Shown in pieces: positions 51,773 to 60,340 of a stretch of 64,000 nucleotides of DNA. Source of the DNA: CAWDDG01 sp963801065 (GTDB lineage: Bacteria > Actinomycetota > Actinomycetes > Jiangellales > Jiangellaceae); the NCBI GenBank assembly GCA_963801065.1, contig CAWDDG010000009.1, forward strand, positions 124,001 to 188,000, written 5' to 3'. Below the pieces are notes generated by a model. It was not told the origin of the DNA. It searched no databases and saw only the letters and a program-made list of their open reading frames with translations. The position numbers and the translations under genes were made by a program. The first letter of the stretch is position 1. Every line of letters begins with the position of its first letter.

Positions 51773-52752
51773 CGTGCAGTCTCCTTCTGCAGCTCGGTGC
51801 TCGGGTCGTTCCCGTCCTCGGCCGGCCGGCCCGTCAGGGCGAGGAAGACGTCGTCCAGGTCGGGCGTGTGGACGCTGAGGGCGTCGACGTCGATCGCTGC
51901 TACGTCCAAGTGGTCGAGCACTGCCCGCAGCGAGCCGACACCACCGTCGCTGGGTACCTGCAGGGCGAGCGCGTCGTCGTCGCGGGTGGAGCCGCCGAAG
52001 ACGCGGGCGGCCGCGTCGAGCTCGGCTGGATCGGCGAACTGCAGCCGGATGTGGCCGCCGGGGATCAGCCGCTTGAGCTCGTCGGGTGTGCCCTCCGCGA
52101 CGAGCCCGCCGTGGTCGAGGAGGGCGATCCGGTCAGCCAGCCGGTCGGCCTCCTCGAGGTACTGCGTGGTCAGGAAGATCGTCACGCCGTCGGCGACCAG
52201 GCCGCGAATGATCTCCCACATGGTGCGGCGCGTGCGCGGGTCGAGGCCGGCGGTGGGCTCGTCCAGGAAAATGACCCGCGGGTCGCCGACAAGCGTCATC
52301 GCCAGATCCAGCTTGCGCTGCATCCCGCCGGAGTAGGTGCTCGGCGGCTTTCCGGCCGCGTCGACCAGATCGAACCTGTCCAGCAGCGCGGCCGCCCGGC
52401 GGCGACCCTCGGCCCGCTCCAGGTGATTGAGGTCGGCCATGAGCAGGAGGTTCTCCTCGCCGGTGAGCAGGTTGTCCACGGCGGAGAACTGGCCTGTGAC
52501 GCCGATGGCTTTGCGCACCGCGTCGGCCTGGCGGACCACATCGTGGCCGAGGATCCGGACGCTGCCGCCGTCGGCCGGGAAGAGTGTGGAGAGGATCTGG
52601 ACAGTTGTGGTCTTGCCGGCGCCATTCGGACCGAGCAGCGCGAAGACCGTGCCTTCCGCGACCTGCAGGTCGACGCCGTCGAGGACCTTGAGATCGCCGT
52701 AGGACTTGCGCAGCCCGACGACATCGATCGCCGGGGTTCCGTTGGTAGTCAT
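51769..52752 (-). CDS. DrrA-like daunorubicin-resistance-type ABC ATPase
   Basis: A 327-residue ATPase: Walker A ALLGPNGAGKTTTVQILSTL, Q-loop IGVTGQFSAVDNLLTGEENL, signature STYSGGMQRKLDLAMTLV, Walker B VIFLDEPTAGLDPRTR, and H-loop-position Q in FLTTQYLEEADRLADRI (the usual DrrA Gln variant). The C-terminal DrrA domain with TPDLDDVFLALTG is intact. ATG 52752 gives the family start MTTNGTPAIDVVGLRKSYG. It would energise the adjacent permease. Confidence 0.93.
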   Translation of the reverse strand: MTTNGTPAIDVVGLRKSYGDLKVLDGVDLQVAEGTVFALLGPNGAGKTTTVQILSTLFPADGGSVRILGHDVVRQADAVRKAIGVTGQFSAVDNLLTGEENLLLMADLNHLERAEGRRRAAALLDRFDLVDAAGKPPSTYSGGMQRKLDLAMTLVGDPRVIFLDEPTAGLDPRTRRTMWEIIRGLVADGVTIFLTTQYLEEADRLADRIALLDHGGLVAEGTPDELKRLIPGGHIRLQFADPAELDAAARVFGGSTRDDDALALQVPSDGGVGSLRAVLDHLDVAAIDVDALSVHTPDLDDVFLALTGRPAEDGNDPSTELQKETAR

Positions 52753-52855
52753 GGCCACACCATGAAGAAGCGCCCTGACGGCAGCCTGAGCGCGCGCTGA
52801 CATGCCGCTGACGTGGCTGTGGCGATGCACTCCTCGGCGCGTCCTGACGTGGTAG

Positions 52856-53120
52856 TCCGCAGGCGACAGCAGCTCTAGGCGGTCGCCGAACGGATCGTTT
52901 CCATACGCGCGTGGGAAGCCGGGCGGCAACCCATCGGGCCCGCATGTCCCCCTACCGCCGCCAGCCGCGCCGGCAGTCCGTCGAGATCACCGACCAGCAG
53001 GCCGGATGCGCCTTTCGCCGGCGGGAACGGGTCTTCCACTCCGAGGTGCAGTTCGGCTGTGCCCGAGCGGAACCATGCGCCGCCACGGCGGGCGAGCACG
53101 GTGGGTTGGGCACCTCGGTC
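52856..53120 (-). pseudogene. VOC/glyoxalase-family remnant
   Basis: VLARRGGAWFRSGTAELHLG and VEDPFPPAKGASGLLVGDLD then LPARLAAVGG form the middle of a glyoxalase-like protein. The end FPRAYGNDPFGDRLELLSPA is in a different frame, after a gap. The first strand and helix are missing. The remnant lies just upstream of the DrrA gene. Confidence 0.7.
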
Positions 53121-53174
53121 ATGCCGAGCAAACCAGGTCAACGACGGTCAAACGATCAAGAGGCACTTACGTAG

Positions 53175-53210
53175 TAGCGGGGGCAGGATTTGAACCTGCG
53201 ACCTCTGGAC
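53175..53210 (-). other. tRNA 3'-end fragment (att-like), minus strand
   Basis: On the minus strand AGGTC precedes a perfect T-arm GCAGG-TTCAAAT-CCTGC (53199-53183), then seven acceptor-stem bases CCCCGCT and discriminator A (53175). This is exact tRNA 3' geometry, but there is no matching 5' half: the complement AGCGGGG and an anticodon arm are not found upstream. It is therefore a fragment, as left by integration of an element into a tRNA gene. Confidence 0.7.
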
Positions 53211-53343
53211 GAGATCGACCACTTGGAGTGACTCGGGAGTGACGTGGATCTCCTCGGGTTGACGGGGAGGGATCGCACGATCGGCTCAGACCTTACCCGA
53301 TCACTCTGGAGTCGTTGCCGAGCGTTTGTGGCCAGTAAATGGC

Positions 53344-53369
53344 CACGGTTCGAATCCTCGTCACCGCCA
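53344..53369 (+). other. Possible degenerate tRNA 3' fragment
   Basis: CACGGTTCGAATCCTCG then TCACCGCCA resembles a tRNA T-loop plus acceptor end, but only three of five T-stem pairs form. It is recorded because it lies between two better fragments. Confidence 0.3.
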
Positions 53370-53538
53370 TCTGAACAGCCTGAAGGCGAACACACCGCAT
53401 GCGCCTCCGAGTCGCGGCGCCGCGACCAGTCGTCCAGATCGGCCGACGTCAGATGTCCACCTCAAGGGCGATGAGACCGACGCTTCCGCTCACGTGGGCG
53501 TTCGGAGCGGGCCCACGCAGCCTTGCTTTCAGCGGGTT

Positions 53539-53566
53539 CGGGGTTCGAGTCCCTGATGGCGTACCA
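53539..53566 (+). other. tRNA 3'-end fragment with encoded CCA
   Basis: CGGGG-TTCGAGT-CCCTG forms a 5-bp T-arm (one G-U pair), followed by seven bases ATGGCGT, then A and CCA. Spacing is exactly that of a tRNA 3' end. No ACGCCAT 5' strand or D/anticodon arms occur in the preceding 80 bp, so it is a fragment. It ends about 75 bp before the stop of the convergent beta-helix gene. Confidence 0.65.
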
Positions 53567-53639
53567 CCCACCCATGAGCCGCAGGTGCGCGCTGACCTGC
53601 GGCTTCGTCACTCCCGAGGTGTACCCCTGGGCTAGCGGA

Positions 53640-55538
53640 CTAGGGGGTCGGGAACTGCGCGATGTAGACGGGCACTCCGATCTTCGTGGTGTCGGCCGCG
53701 CCGCCGATGCCGTTCACGACGTGCAAGATCGTGCCGGCGCTGAGGTTCACCGTCATGATGTGGTGCAGCGAGATGCCCTCGTCCTCCGGAGCCTCGAACC
53801 CGTTCTCGGTGAGGATCGAGGGGTTGTTCTGGTTGAACACGTAGACCCCGCCCCCGTGGAGGGTGTGCTCGGCGACGTCATCCGCGACCTTGTAGCCGGC
53901 CCACCCGAGCGTGCCGTCTGGCCGGGTCCAGTCGGCTTGGGTCGGCGGGTCGTACGGCAGCTCGTTCTGGTAGAGCACGGTCGTGCCACGCTCGCCGTTC
54001 CAGACCGTGTTGAACTGCTGGAAGTGCTCGACGAACAGGCCAGTTGCGGTGACGTCGTCGCCATTTACCACGACTCCGGTGCGACCGGTGTTGGTGTTCC
54101 AGCGATCGGTGTCGCCGTTCACGCCCTGAGTGAAGCCTTCGATCCCGTGGTCGGCGCGCCACACCCAGGTGTGGTCGATGAGCACATGGTCGCTGTTCAC
54201 GACGAGTGCCGTGTCGGCCTTGCCGATGTGCGGGCCGCCGACGCGGAAGTACACGTCGGACAGCGTGATCGGGTTCGCCGGGTCGACCTTCGTCGACTGG
54301 CCCTTGCCGGGCTTGCCCACCTCGAGGAGCATCGGCGATTCCACGGCGCCCGCGTCGATCGTGACGCCGGCCACGACAATGCCGGGGGCGTCGGCCACCT
54401 TCAGCGGCACCGCGCCGTCGACTGCCGTGAGCGTGGCCTGGCCCATGCCGAGCACGACCGTGTCAGCACGCTTCACCTGGATGCTGCTCGCCACGTCGTA
54501 CACGCCGGGCGTCAGCAGGAGGTGTCTGCCCTTCGCGAGCTGCGAGTTGATCTGTCCGATCGAGTCGCCGGGCTTCGCGATGACGAAGTTGCCGATCGGG
54601 ATGCTGCGGCCGGGCGTCGCACCGTCGGCCCACGTGATCCCGTGAGTGTCGGTGGTGGCCGCGGGCACGCGCACGAACCAGTCGTCCGCGTCGTCGACAT
54701 AGAGGTACGGCTTCTCTCGGCTGACCGACGTCTCCTCGAGGGTCGTGTACGGCGGGTTAGGGAAGGACGCGTCATCCGGCGCGCCCTCGACGCCCGAGAA
54801 CACCTGGTTCCAGACGCCGTTCGACCAGCCGCCGATCTCGCTGTTGCGGATGAGCCACTGCTGCTGCGAGCCGTTGATCACGAACGGCAGCCGAGAGTCG
54901 GCGATGAAACCGCCGCTCGCGAACTGCGGGCCGGCGGTGCAGTAGTCCATGAGCGAGAGGTTCGCGCCTGAGATGTCGAGGCGGCGCATCGACACTGCCT
55001 GCGAGACTGCCCAGAAGTTCGCCGAGGCGCGGCATCCGTCCTGCCCCGCAGCATTGACCTGCAGTGAGAGGTTCGAGAGGGTGCGCCAGAAGTTCACGAG
55101 CGCGATGCAGTTGGACGTGCCGCTGTCGGCGAGGCAGCGGTTGTACACCTCGAACTTGCCGTTGACCGAGACATCAGTGGGCTGGGCGCCGAGGCCGGCG
55201 ATCTCGGTGTAGTAGCCGACACGCGCCTGCAGCGGGTCCTCGATGCTGCCGTACTCGCCGGGCAGGAACAGCACGCTCTGCCGGTTCGATCCCATCTCGT
55301 CGTTCACCTGCGTCGCAGCGAGGTCGTCGAGAATCGCTTGGATGTCGGCCGTCGGCATCGACGGGTCGATGATCGTAACGTTCGGGCCGAAGTCGGGTGC
55401 TCCGTCGACCGCCTGCACGAGGTGCCCGGCTGCGCCGGCGTTCGCCGGACCGGCTCCCGCGAAGGCAGCGAAGGCCACGGCGGCGGCGAGGCAGGCGACG
55501 CTCCGACGCCGGGAACGGATGCCGGTGAGCTCGGGCAT
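53640..55538 (-). CDS. Secreted right-handed beta-helix (pectin-lyase-fold) protein
   Basis: A 632-residue exported protein. Signal peptide: RSRRRSVACLAAAVAFAAFA then GAGPANAGA. PSMPTADIQAILDDLAATQV and QSVLFLPGEYGSIEDPLQAR are typical of beta-helix starts. Repeated strand-rich blocks follow (VVLGMGQATLTAVDGAVPL; PGIVVAGVTIDAGAVESPML; DHVLIDHTWVWRADHGIEGF). Similar proteins are often annotated loosely as adenylyl cyclase or coagulation-factor-like in actinobacteria, without evidence. It probably binds or cleaves an extracellular polysaccharide. It lies alone between tRNA fragments and an IS481 relic, so it may be cargo of an old element. Confidence 0.7.
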   Translation of the reverse strand: MPELTGIRSRRRSVACLAAAVAFAAFAGAGPANAGAAGHLVQAVDGAPDFGPNVTIIDPSMPTADIQAILDDLAATQVNDEMGSNRQSVLFLPGEYGSIEDPLQARVGYYTEIAGLGAQPTDVSVNGKFEVYNRCLADSGTSNCIALVNFWRTLSNLSLQVNAAGQDGCRASANFWAVSQAVSMRRLDISGANLSLMDYCTAGPQFASGGFIADSRLPFVINGSQQQWLIRNSEIGGWSNGVWNQVFSGVEGAPDDASFPNPPYTTLEETSVSREKPYLYVDDADDWFVRVPAATTDTHGITWADGATPGRSIPIGNFVIAKPGDSIGQINSQLAKGRHLLLTPGVYDVASSIQVKRADTVVLGMGQATLTAVDGAVPLKVADAPGIVVAGVTIDAGAVESPMLLEVGKPGKGQSTKVDPANPITLSDVYFRVGGPHIGKADTALVVNSDHVLIDHTWVWRADHGIEGFTQGVNGDTDRWNTNTGRTGVVVNGDDVTATGLFVEHFQQFNTVWNGERGTTVLYQNELPYDPPTQADWTRPDGTLGWAGYKVADDVAEHTLHGGGVYVFNQNNPSILTENGFEAPEDEGISLHHIMTVNLSAGTILHVVNGIGGAADTTKIGVPVYIAQFPTP

Positions 55539-55795
55539 GCGGTGTGCTCCTCGTCGAGGCGTTGCGCCGTGGTCACCCGGCGTCGATCGGCGCCGCGCCG
55601 AGCCGGGGCAGATCTCGCCGCCCCGAGCGTCACGCTAGGACTGTGCGGAGATACGCGCAAGGGAGGATCGGCCGCGGCTCATTCGACGAGCCTGCCCGTC
55701 GCTGACACGGCCCCGCAGACTTCTTTCCCATCACGGTCGCGGTGGCGGTGTCCTAAGCATCGGCAGTACGCCGCCGGCACAGATGTTGACTTTCT

Positions 55796-55876
55796 TTTCG
55801 GCCACCCGTCGTCGACGACGAGACGAGCGACGTTGAGACGGCGTCGGGGAGTCAGGGCAGCGTTGACGTGAGGCAT
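55796..55876 (-). mobile_element. IS481-family transposase, N-terminal relic
   Basis: From an ATG at 55876 the minus strand reads MPHVNAALTPRRRLNVARLV and VDDGWP, the hallmark start of IS481-type transposases (the helix-turn-helix of the N-terminal domain). Similarity ends after about 27 codons. The rest of 55539-55947 shows nothing recognisable. Confidence 0.6.
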
Positions 55877-55947
55877 TGGCAGCCTTTCATTTCACCAACG
55901 ATTCGCGATGCAGTGCTTGGGGAACAGGGAACCGGGTCGCTCCGACC

Positions 55948-56730
55948 TCACGGCTGCACCCGCTTTGGCAAGGTGAGGATTTCGGCTCCGTCGTTGGTGA
56001 TAGCGATCGTGTGCTCACTGTGCGCTGTCCGGCAGCCTGTCGCACTTCGGAGCGTCCAGCCGTCGGCATCAGTAACGAGTTCAGCGGTGTCCGCCATGAC
56101 CCACGGTTCCAATGCCAGCAGCAGCCCAGGGCGCAACCTGTATCCGCGACCGGGCCGCCCCGTGTTTGGGATGTGCGGGTCCTGGTGCATCGTCGATCCG
56201 ACGCCATGACCTCCGAAGTCGGTGTTGATCGGATATCCCGCCTCGCTGAGGACCGATCCGATGGCATGGGAGATGTCGCCGATGCGAGCCCCCGGTCCGG
56301 CCGCGGCAATCCCTGCGCTTAATGCGCGCTCGGTCGCACTGATCATCGCGACGCTCTCCGAGGGCTTCGAGTCGCCCACGATGAAGCTGATGGCGGAGTC
56401 TGCGACGACTCCGCCTTTGGAGACGGCGAGGTCGAGCGTCAGTAGGTCGCCGTCGGCAAGCGTGTAGTCGTGGGGCCGCCCGTGGAGTACGGCGTCGTTG
56501 ACGGACGTGCAGATGTAGTGGCCGAATGGCCCGCGTCCGAAGGGCGGCTCGTAGTCGACGTAGCAGGACTGCGCTCCGGCCTCGGTGATCATGGTCTCGG
56601 CCCACCGGTTGATGTCCCGGAGGTTCGTGCCGACCGTGCTACGGCTCTTCAGGGTCTGCAAGATGTCAGCGACCAGGGCGCCTGTGTCCTTCGCTCGTGC
56701 CAGTTCGGTGGGGTTCAGGATCTCGACCAT
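55948..56730 (-). CDS. map: Type I methionine aminopeptidase
   Basis: A 260-residue MAP: the metal ligands lie in LLTLDLAVSKGGVVADSAIS (two Asp), GGHGVGSTMHQDPHI (His), LLALEPWVM (Glu) and SEHTIAITNDG (Glu of the last strand). CYVDYEPPFGRGPFGHYICT fits the substrate pocket. It removes N-terminal Met from nascent proteins. No linker or zinc-finger extension is present. The ATG at 56730 (MVEILNPTEL) is preferred over 56754. It is divergent from an XRE regulator, unlike the housekeeping map gene, so it is probably a second copy. Confidence 0.9.
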   Translation of the reverse strand: MVEILNPTELARAKDTGALVADILQTLKSRSTVGTNLRDINRWAETMITEAGAQSCYVDYEPPFGRGPFGHYICTSVNDAVLHGRPHDYTLADGDLLTLDLAVSKGGVVADSAISFIVGDSKPSESVAMISATERALSAGIAAAGPGARIGDISHAIGSVLSEAGYPINTDFGGHGVGSTMHQDPHIPNTGRPGRGYRLRPGLLLALEPWVMADTAELVTDADGWTLRSATGCRTAHSEHTIAITNDGAEILTLPKRVQP

Positions 56731-56758
56731 CCGGCGCCTTCCTCGCGCTACCAATAAC

Positions 56759-56795
56759 TATCCCGGCCATATATCCCGGTACTATAATCGGAGCC
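56759..56795 (+). promoter_or_regulatory. map/XRE intergenic promoter with direct repeats
   Basis: TATCCCGG occurs twice (56759-56766 and 56772-56779), 13 bp apart, and a perfect -10 TATAAT (56783-56788) follows. The XRE ATG is only 8 nt after the -10, so its mRNA is probably leaderless. The repeats are likely operator sites of the XRE protein. Confidence 0.65.
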
Positions 56796-57098
56796 ATGGT
56801 CAGGTTGCCGCTCACTCCCGCAGAGGTCGAGCGCGGGCAGCGCCTCGGCGCCCTCCTGCGACGCGCCAGGGGGGAGCGCTCGATGCTCGATACCGCGCTG
56901 GACGCAGGTGTCTCACCGGAGACCCTTCGGAAGATCGAGTCTGGTCGCGTAGCCACCCCTGCCTTCCCGACCATCGCTGCGATCGCTGATGTCCTCAGCC
57001 TTTCCCTCGATGAAGTGTGGGCCGAGATCAACCAGCCTGACGGCGAGGTCGAACCCACAAGATCACGTCGCAACGCACGCGAGTGGTTGGCCTCGTGA
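56796..57098 (+). CDS. XRE-family regulator divergent from map
   Basis: A 100-residue DNA-binding protein: VERGQRLGALLRRARGERSM, TALDAGVSPETLRKIESGRV (recognition helix) and IAAIADVLSLSLDEVWAEIN, then a basic C-terminal tail. Start ATG 56796 lies 8 nt after TATAAT. It probably represses itself and map. Confidence 0.88.
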   Translation: MVRLPLTPAEVERGQRLGALLRRARGERSMLDTALDAGVSPETLRKIESGRVATPAFPTIAAIADVLSLSLDEVWAEINQPDGEVEPTRSRRNAREWLAS

Positions 57099-57183
57099 GT
57101 CTCGGGCCCGCAGCTCCGTTGCAGGTGCCGACGGCAGAGAGCCCGTGGGCGCGGTGCTCAACCAGTGTCCCCGGTTAATACAG

Positions 57184-57378
57184 CTAGTCGTCCTGGTCGT
57201 CGTCGGTGTCGTCATCGTCGGTGTCCGGGCCTGTGGTAGCGGGTGCCTCCGGTGTCGTTACATCCCCCGGGGTGTCGGTTGTCGCGCCTTCCTCCCCGCA
57301 CGCTCCAGTTAGCACGACGACGACGAGCGCTGCTGCGGCCCCTGGCAGCGTTCCGGTGACGACGAGCCTCCGCCTGTC
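57184..57378 (-). pseudogene. Lipoprotein-like frame without a start codon
   Basis: The minus strand encodes RRRLVVTGTLPGAAAALVVV then VLTGACGEEG, a lipoprotein signal with lipobox LTGAC, followed by a Thr/Asp-rich tail ending DDDDTDDDQDD and a TAG at 57186-57184. No ATG/GTG/TTG lies between the preceding in-frame TAG and the signal core, so it cannot be translated normally. Confidence 0.5.
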
Positions 57379-57381
57379 TGA

Positions 57382-58095
57382 CTAGCCAGTCACAACCTCG
57401 GTCTCGTCGGCCCACCGAGCCACCACCGACAGCACAGCAAGGTGTTCCAGTGCAATGTGCTCTGTCCACTCGTCGTCGGTGTGTTGCCACATTTCGGATG
57501 CCGCGAACGCGCCCTGCGCAATCAGGTGCAGGCTTTCCTGGCGGTTCCTTCAGGTCGGCGTGGCCTTGTCGCCGGGGAAGTGGAGTCGAGTATGGCCGGG
57601 CCGTGGATCACTCGCCGAAAACACCTCGTTGACGAGGGTTCGCTCGGTAAGAGCTGATCCTGCCCTGGCAGCGACGTGCGCCGACAGCGACACGCACGCC
57701 TGCTGTACTGCGCCGCGCTACTGGCCCGTGTCCCCATAGGGCGGACGCGGCCAGCCACACATGCGGGTGGAGCTGATCGGCAGCGAGCGAAGGGGACTCG
57801 GGAGCAAGACGTACGCCCACTCGTCCCGGTCGTCAAGAATCCAAGACCCTGCTGGGCGGCACGAAGCGAGTCATTCATCGCTCCGATGTATTCCGGTTGT
57901 CCAATCTGGCGCCGAGCGCTGGCTCCAGCGCGTTGAGGACTCGCCGCACGGTCGGCATCTGCCGGGTCGCCTCGTCGGTGATGCGCTGGTGCTCGGGACC
58001 CAAGTCACCGTGCTGACGGATAAGTTCGTTGTACGTGCTTCAGAGGGTCTCGAACGCATCCAACCGCTCACGCATCCAGTCTCGGTCCCACGCCA
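57382..58095 (-). pseudogene. TIGR02391-family protein, broken by stops and frameshifts
   Basis: Read across frames: WDRDWMRERLDAFETL, RQHGDLGPEHQRITDEATRQ and MPTVRRVLNALEPALGARL, then MNDSLRAAQQGLGFL, DQLHPHVWLAASALW, AVQQACVSLSAHVAARAGSA, NEVFSASDPRPGHTRLHFPG and WQHTDDEWTEHIALEHLAVL. The LHP..W, FS..DP and late helix blocks fit the TIGR02391 (Hypoth_Ymh) family, which is common on mobile elements. In-frame stops lie after FETL, after NRNTSER and at PT*RNRQ, with at least two frame changes. Not functional as read. Confidence 0.65.
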
Positions 58096-58191
58096 AGAAC
58101 GTTAGCGATCACATCAACCAACCGGCCCCCGGACCCGGACGGGTGACTATCGATGGGATTACGCTCCCGGCTACCAACAAGGGGAGCAGAG

Positions 58192-58485
58192 ATGTCGATC
58201 GAGCACTACATCCTTACCGAGACCACCGCCGGGCCGGTAGAGGTGGTTGAGGAAGCTCAATTGTCGGAACACGGCGAAGACTTGAAGACCGTGCGTGTCG
58301 TCCTCCCCTCCGGTGGCGAGCATCACTACCACGGAGCCCAAGGACGTCGGGGCGCTGGCTACACGGTCCGAGAGAGCGGCGTGCTCGTTGTCGGCCTTGT
58401 CTCGGAGTACCCGGCACGCACGTACAGCGCTTCAGGTTGGGGATTCGTGGAAGGCGACCTACGGTTGGAGACCTTCGACTATTGA
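58192..58485 (+). CDS. Hypothetical protein
   Basis: A 97-residue soluble protein, MSIEHYILTETTAGPVEVVE ending DLRLETFDY, with beta-strand character (TVRVVLPSGGEHHYHG; VLVVGLVSEYPARTY). GGGGAGCAGAG precedes the ATG at a good distance. No family recognised. It is one of the few intact genes in the degenerate zone. Confidence 0.55.
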   Translation: MSIEHYILTETTAGPVEVVEEAQLSEHGEDLKTVRVVLPSGGEHHYHGAQGRRGAGYTVRESGVLVVGLVSEYPARTYSASGWGFVEGDLRLETFDY

Positions 58486-59253
58486 CGAACGAAACCTGGC
58501 CACCATGGGGGCGGCGACGAGGGGCCACTCGCCGGCCGGTCATGAGGGGCTGCCCCTACGGTTGCTGCTTCGCCAGCTTCTCGATCGCCTTGGCCACCTG
58601 CTCGAGCGACCCGAGGCCAGGTGCCGCCATCTCGCGCATCTCGTCAAGATCGAGCGGGTAGGTCAATGTCGGTAGATCACGGGAGCGGTCGCCCCGGCGT
58701 CCCCTGATCCGATCCCGATCGTGCTGAAACCGGGCTTCGAGTACCGGATGCGCGAGTGGCGGCACCCGAACACCCACAAGATCCACTGGCGGCTCGAACG
58801 GAGAAAATCCGCCCAGCACGGCGAAGACGACGAATAACCCCACCGAACCCCCAAGCCGTGACACTTCACCGACCCGGGCCCGGACCGCCACCCGAGCCGC
58901 CCTGACCGCCGCCCGGTCGCGGGCTCCTCGCCGCGGTCGGAACGCGCCAAAGCTGGTATAGACGCCGCCCAAGGTCGCCCCCAAATCGAGTCTCCATCTG
59001 GGCCGCGCCCTGCGGCACGCGATCACATCGACGGACGAGTACGCGAACCCGCGGCCGAGTCGCGGACACCTTCCGGCGTGACCACATCGAGGCACCGGCC
59101 GAGCGTGGAGCCCGGGATCTCGAGATGCGAGGTCTCGGACGACACCGACCGGAACTGCTGCTCGAGGTCCGATCCACCTCCTGCTCACCCGGGAGGCGGT
59201 CGAGCAGGCGTTGTGGACCGGCTGGCGTGGGCAGCGGTCAGGGCTTGTAAGCG
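58486..59253. other. Region without an intact gene
   Basis: On the minus strand TYPLDLDEMREMAAPGLGSL then EQVAKAIEKLAKQQP ends at a TAG near 58559 and looks like a genuine protein tail. Its upstream continuation shifts frame (IRYSKPGFSTIGIGSGDAG near 58720) and is lost. The family is not recognised. Nothing else can be supported in this stretch. Confidence 0.35.
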
Positions 59254-59808
59254 TCACACCCTGACCTGGCGCGCGATCTCTCTGGCGACGAGGTCGAGTG
59301 TCTCCGGGCTCTTCTCGGCGCGCGCGACGGCCACCGCGCCCTCTGCTGCAGAGATTGCCAGCGCCGCGACGACGCGCGCACGCTTCGGTGGCAGGCCTCC
59401 CTCCCTCAGGAGGGAGGCGAGGTGATCCCGCCAGTTCGAGAAGATCTTCCCTGCGTGCTCGACGACCGCCTCGTCGTTACCGGCGACGGTCAGTGCGAGA
59501 ACAGCGCAGCCTGCGCGGAAGTCTGTGCGGGCGAGAACTTCGCGCCACATCGCGAAGAAGCGCTTCACCACGGCCTCGGCGGACTGACCGCGGACCTCCT
59601 CCAGATAGTCCCGTGCGCGACCGTTGGCCAGGTCGAGCGCCTCGAGGTACAGCTCGCGCTTGCCGCCCGGGAAGTGGTGGTATGTCGAGCCGCGCGGCGA
59701 TCCCGTTGCCTCGAGGACGTCCCCGAACGAGGCGCCAGGCGGCCCGTTCTCCGCCAAGAGGCGGACCGCACCCGAGACCATCCGGGCTCGGACCTCGCCC
59801 TTCGCCAT
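59254..59808 (-). CDS. TetR-family repressor (LmrA/YxaF-like)
   Basis: A 184-residue repressor: MVSGAVRLLAENGPPGASFG then DVLEATGSPRGSTYHHFPGG (recognition helix SPRGSTYHHF is the LmrA/YxaF hallmark), and a C-terminal domain with DFRAGCAVLALTVAGNDEA. Members control divergent detoxification or reductase genes. The ATG at 59808 is used. It is divergent from the tautomerase gene. Confidence 0.88.
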   Translation of the reverse strand: MAKGEVRARMVSGAVRLLAENGPPGASFGDVLEATGSPRGSTYHHFPGGKRELYLEALDLANGRARDYLEEVRGQSAEAVVKRFFAMWREVLARTDFRAGCAVLALTVAGNDEAVVEHAGKIFSNWRDHLASLLREGGLPPKRARVVAALAISAAEGAVAVARAEKSPETLDLVAREIARQVRV

Positions 59809-59844
59809 GAAGGTACCTCCATGCAGCCAAGAAGTATGTACACC

Positions 59845-59868
59845 TGCATAGCCCACGACTACTATGCA
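59845..59868. promoter_or_regulatory. TetR operator candidate
   Basis: TGCATAG (59845-59851) and CTATGCA (59862-59868) form an exact inverted repeat with a 10-bp spacer, between the divergent TetR and tautomerase genes. The 24-bp span suits a TetR dimer pair. Confidence 0.65.
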
Positions 59869-59899
59869 GATCACCATAGTCTCACCAGTGGAGCCTCCC

Positions 59900-60310
59900 A
59901 TGCCGATGATCGACGTATACGCCACGCCCGGCCGATTCAGCGACCCGAGTGGTCTGGCGAGCAAGCTCGCATCCACACTCATGGAGGTCGAAGGCGTACC
60001 ACCGATCGCGCTGTTCAAGCAGAACACCGCTGCCTTCGTACACGAGGGGGCGCTGGCGAACGTCAACGGAGACGACGACCATGTCCGCGTGCAGGTGCTC
60101 ACCAACGCCGGCGCGCTCGACCGTGACAAGCAGCTCCTCGCCGTACGACGGCTCACCGAGGTGATCGTCGAAGCCGCCGGTGACTCCACGTTGGCCGAGC
60201 GGACGTGGGTGCTCCTCACCGAAACCTATGACGGCGCCTGGGGCATCGCCGGCCACGCCAACACGAATGCGGAACTTGTCGCCTTGGCTCGTGCCCAGCT
60301 CGGCGGCTGA
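59900..60310 (+). CDS. Tautomerase-superfamily protein
   Basis: A 136-residue protein. With the ATG at 59900 it starts MPMIDVYATPGRF, so Pro follows Met and becomes the catalytic Pro1 after Met removal. HVRVQVLTNAGALDRDKQLL and RTWVLLTETYDGAWGIAG match the 4-OT/MIF-like two-module fold. The upstream in-frame ATG 59864 is rejected because it would bury Pro1 and overlap the operator. Substrate unknown; it is probably regulated by the TetR. Confidence 0.82.
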   Translation: MPMIDVYATPGRFSDPSGLASKLASTLMEVEGVPPIALFKQNTAAFVHEGALANVNGDDDHVRVQVLTNAGALDRDKQLLAVRRLTEVIVEAAGDSTLAERTWVLLTETYDGAWGIAGHANTNAELVALARAQLGG

Positions 60311-60340
60311 GCTCGAGCGGCACACGCACGTCAACGGAAC

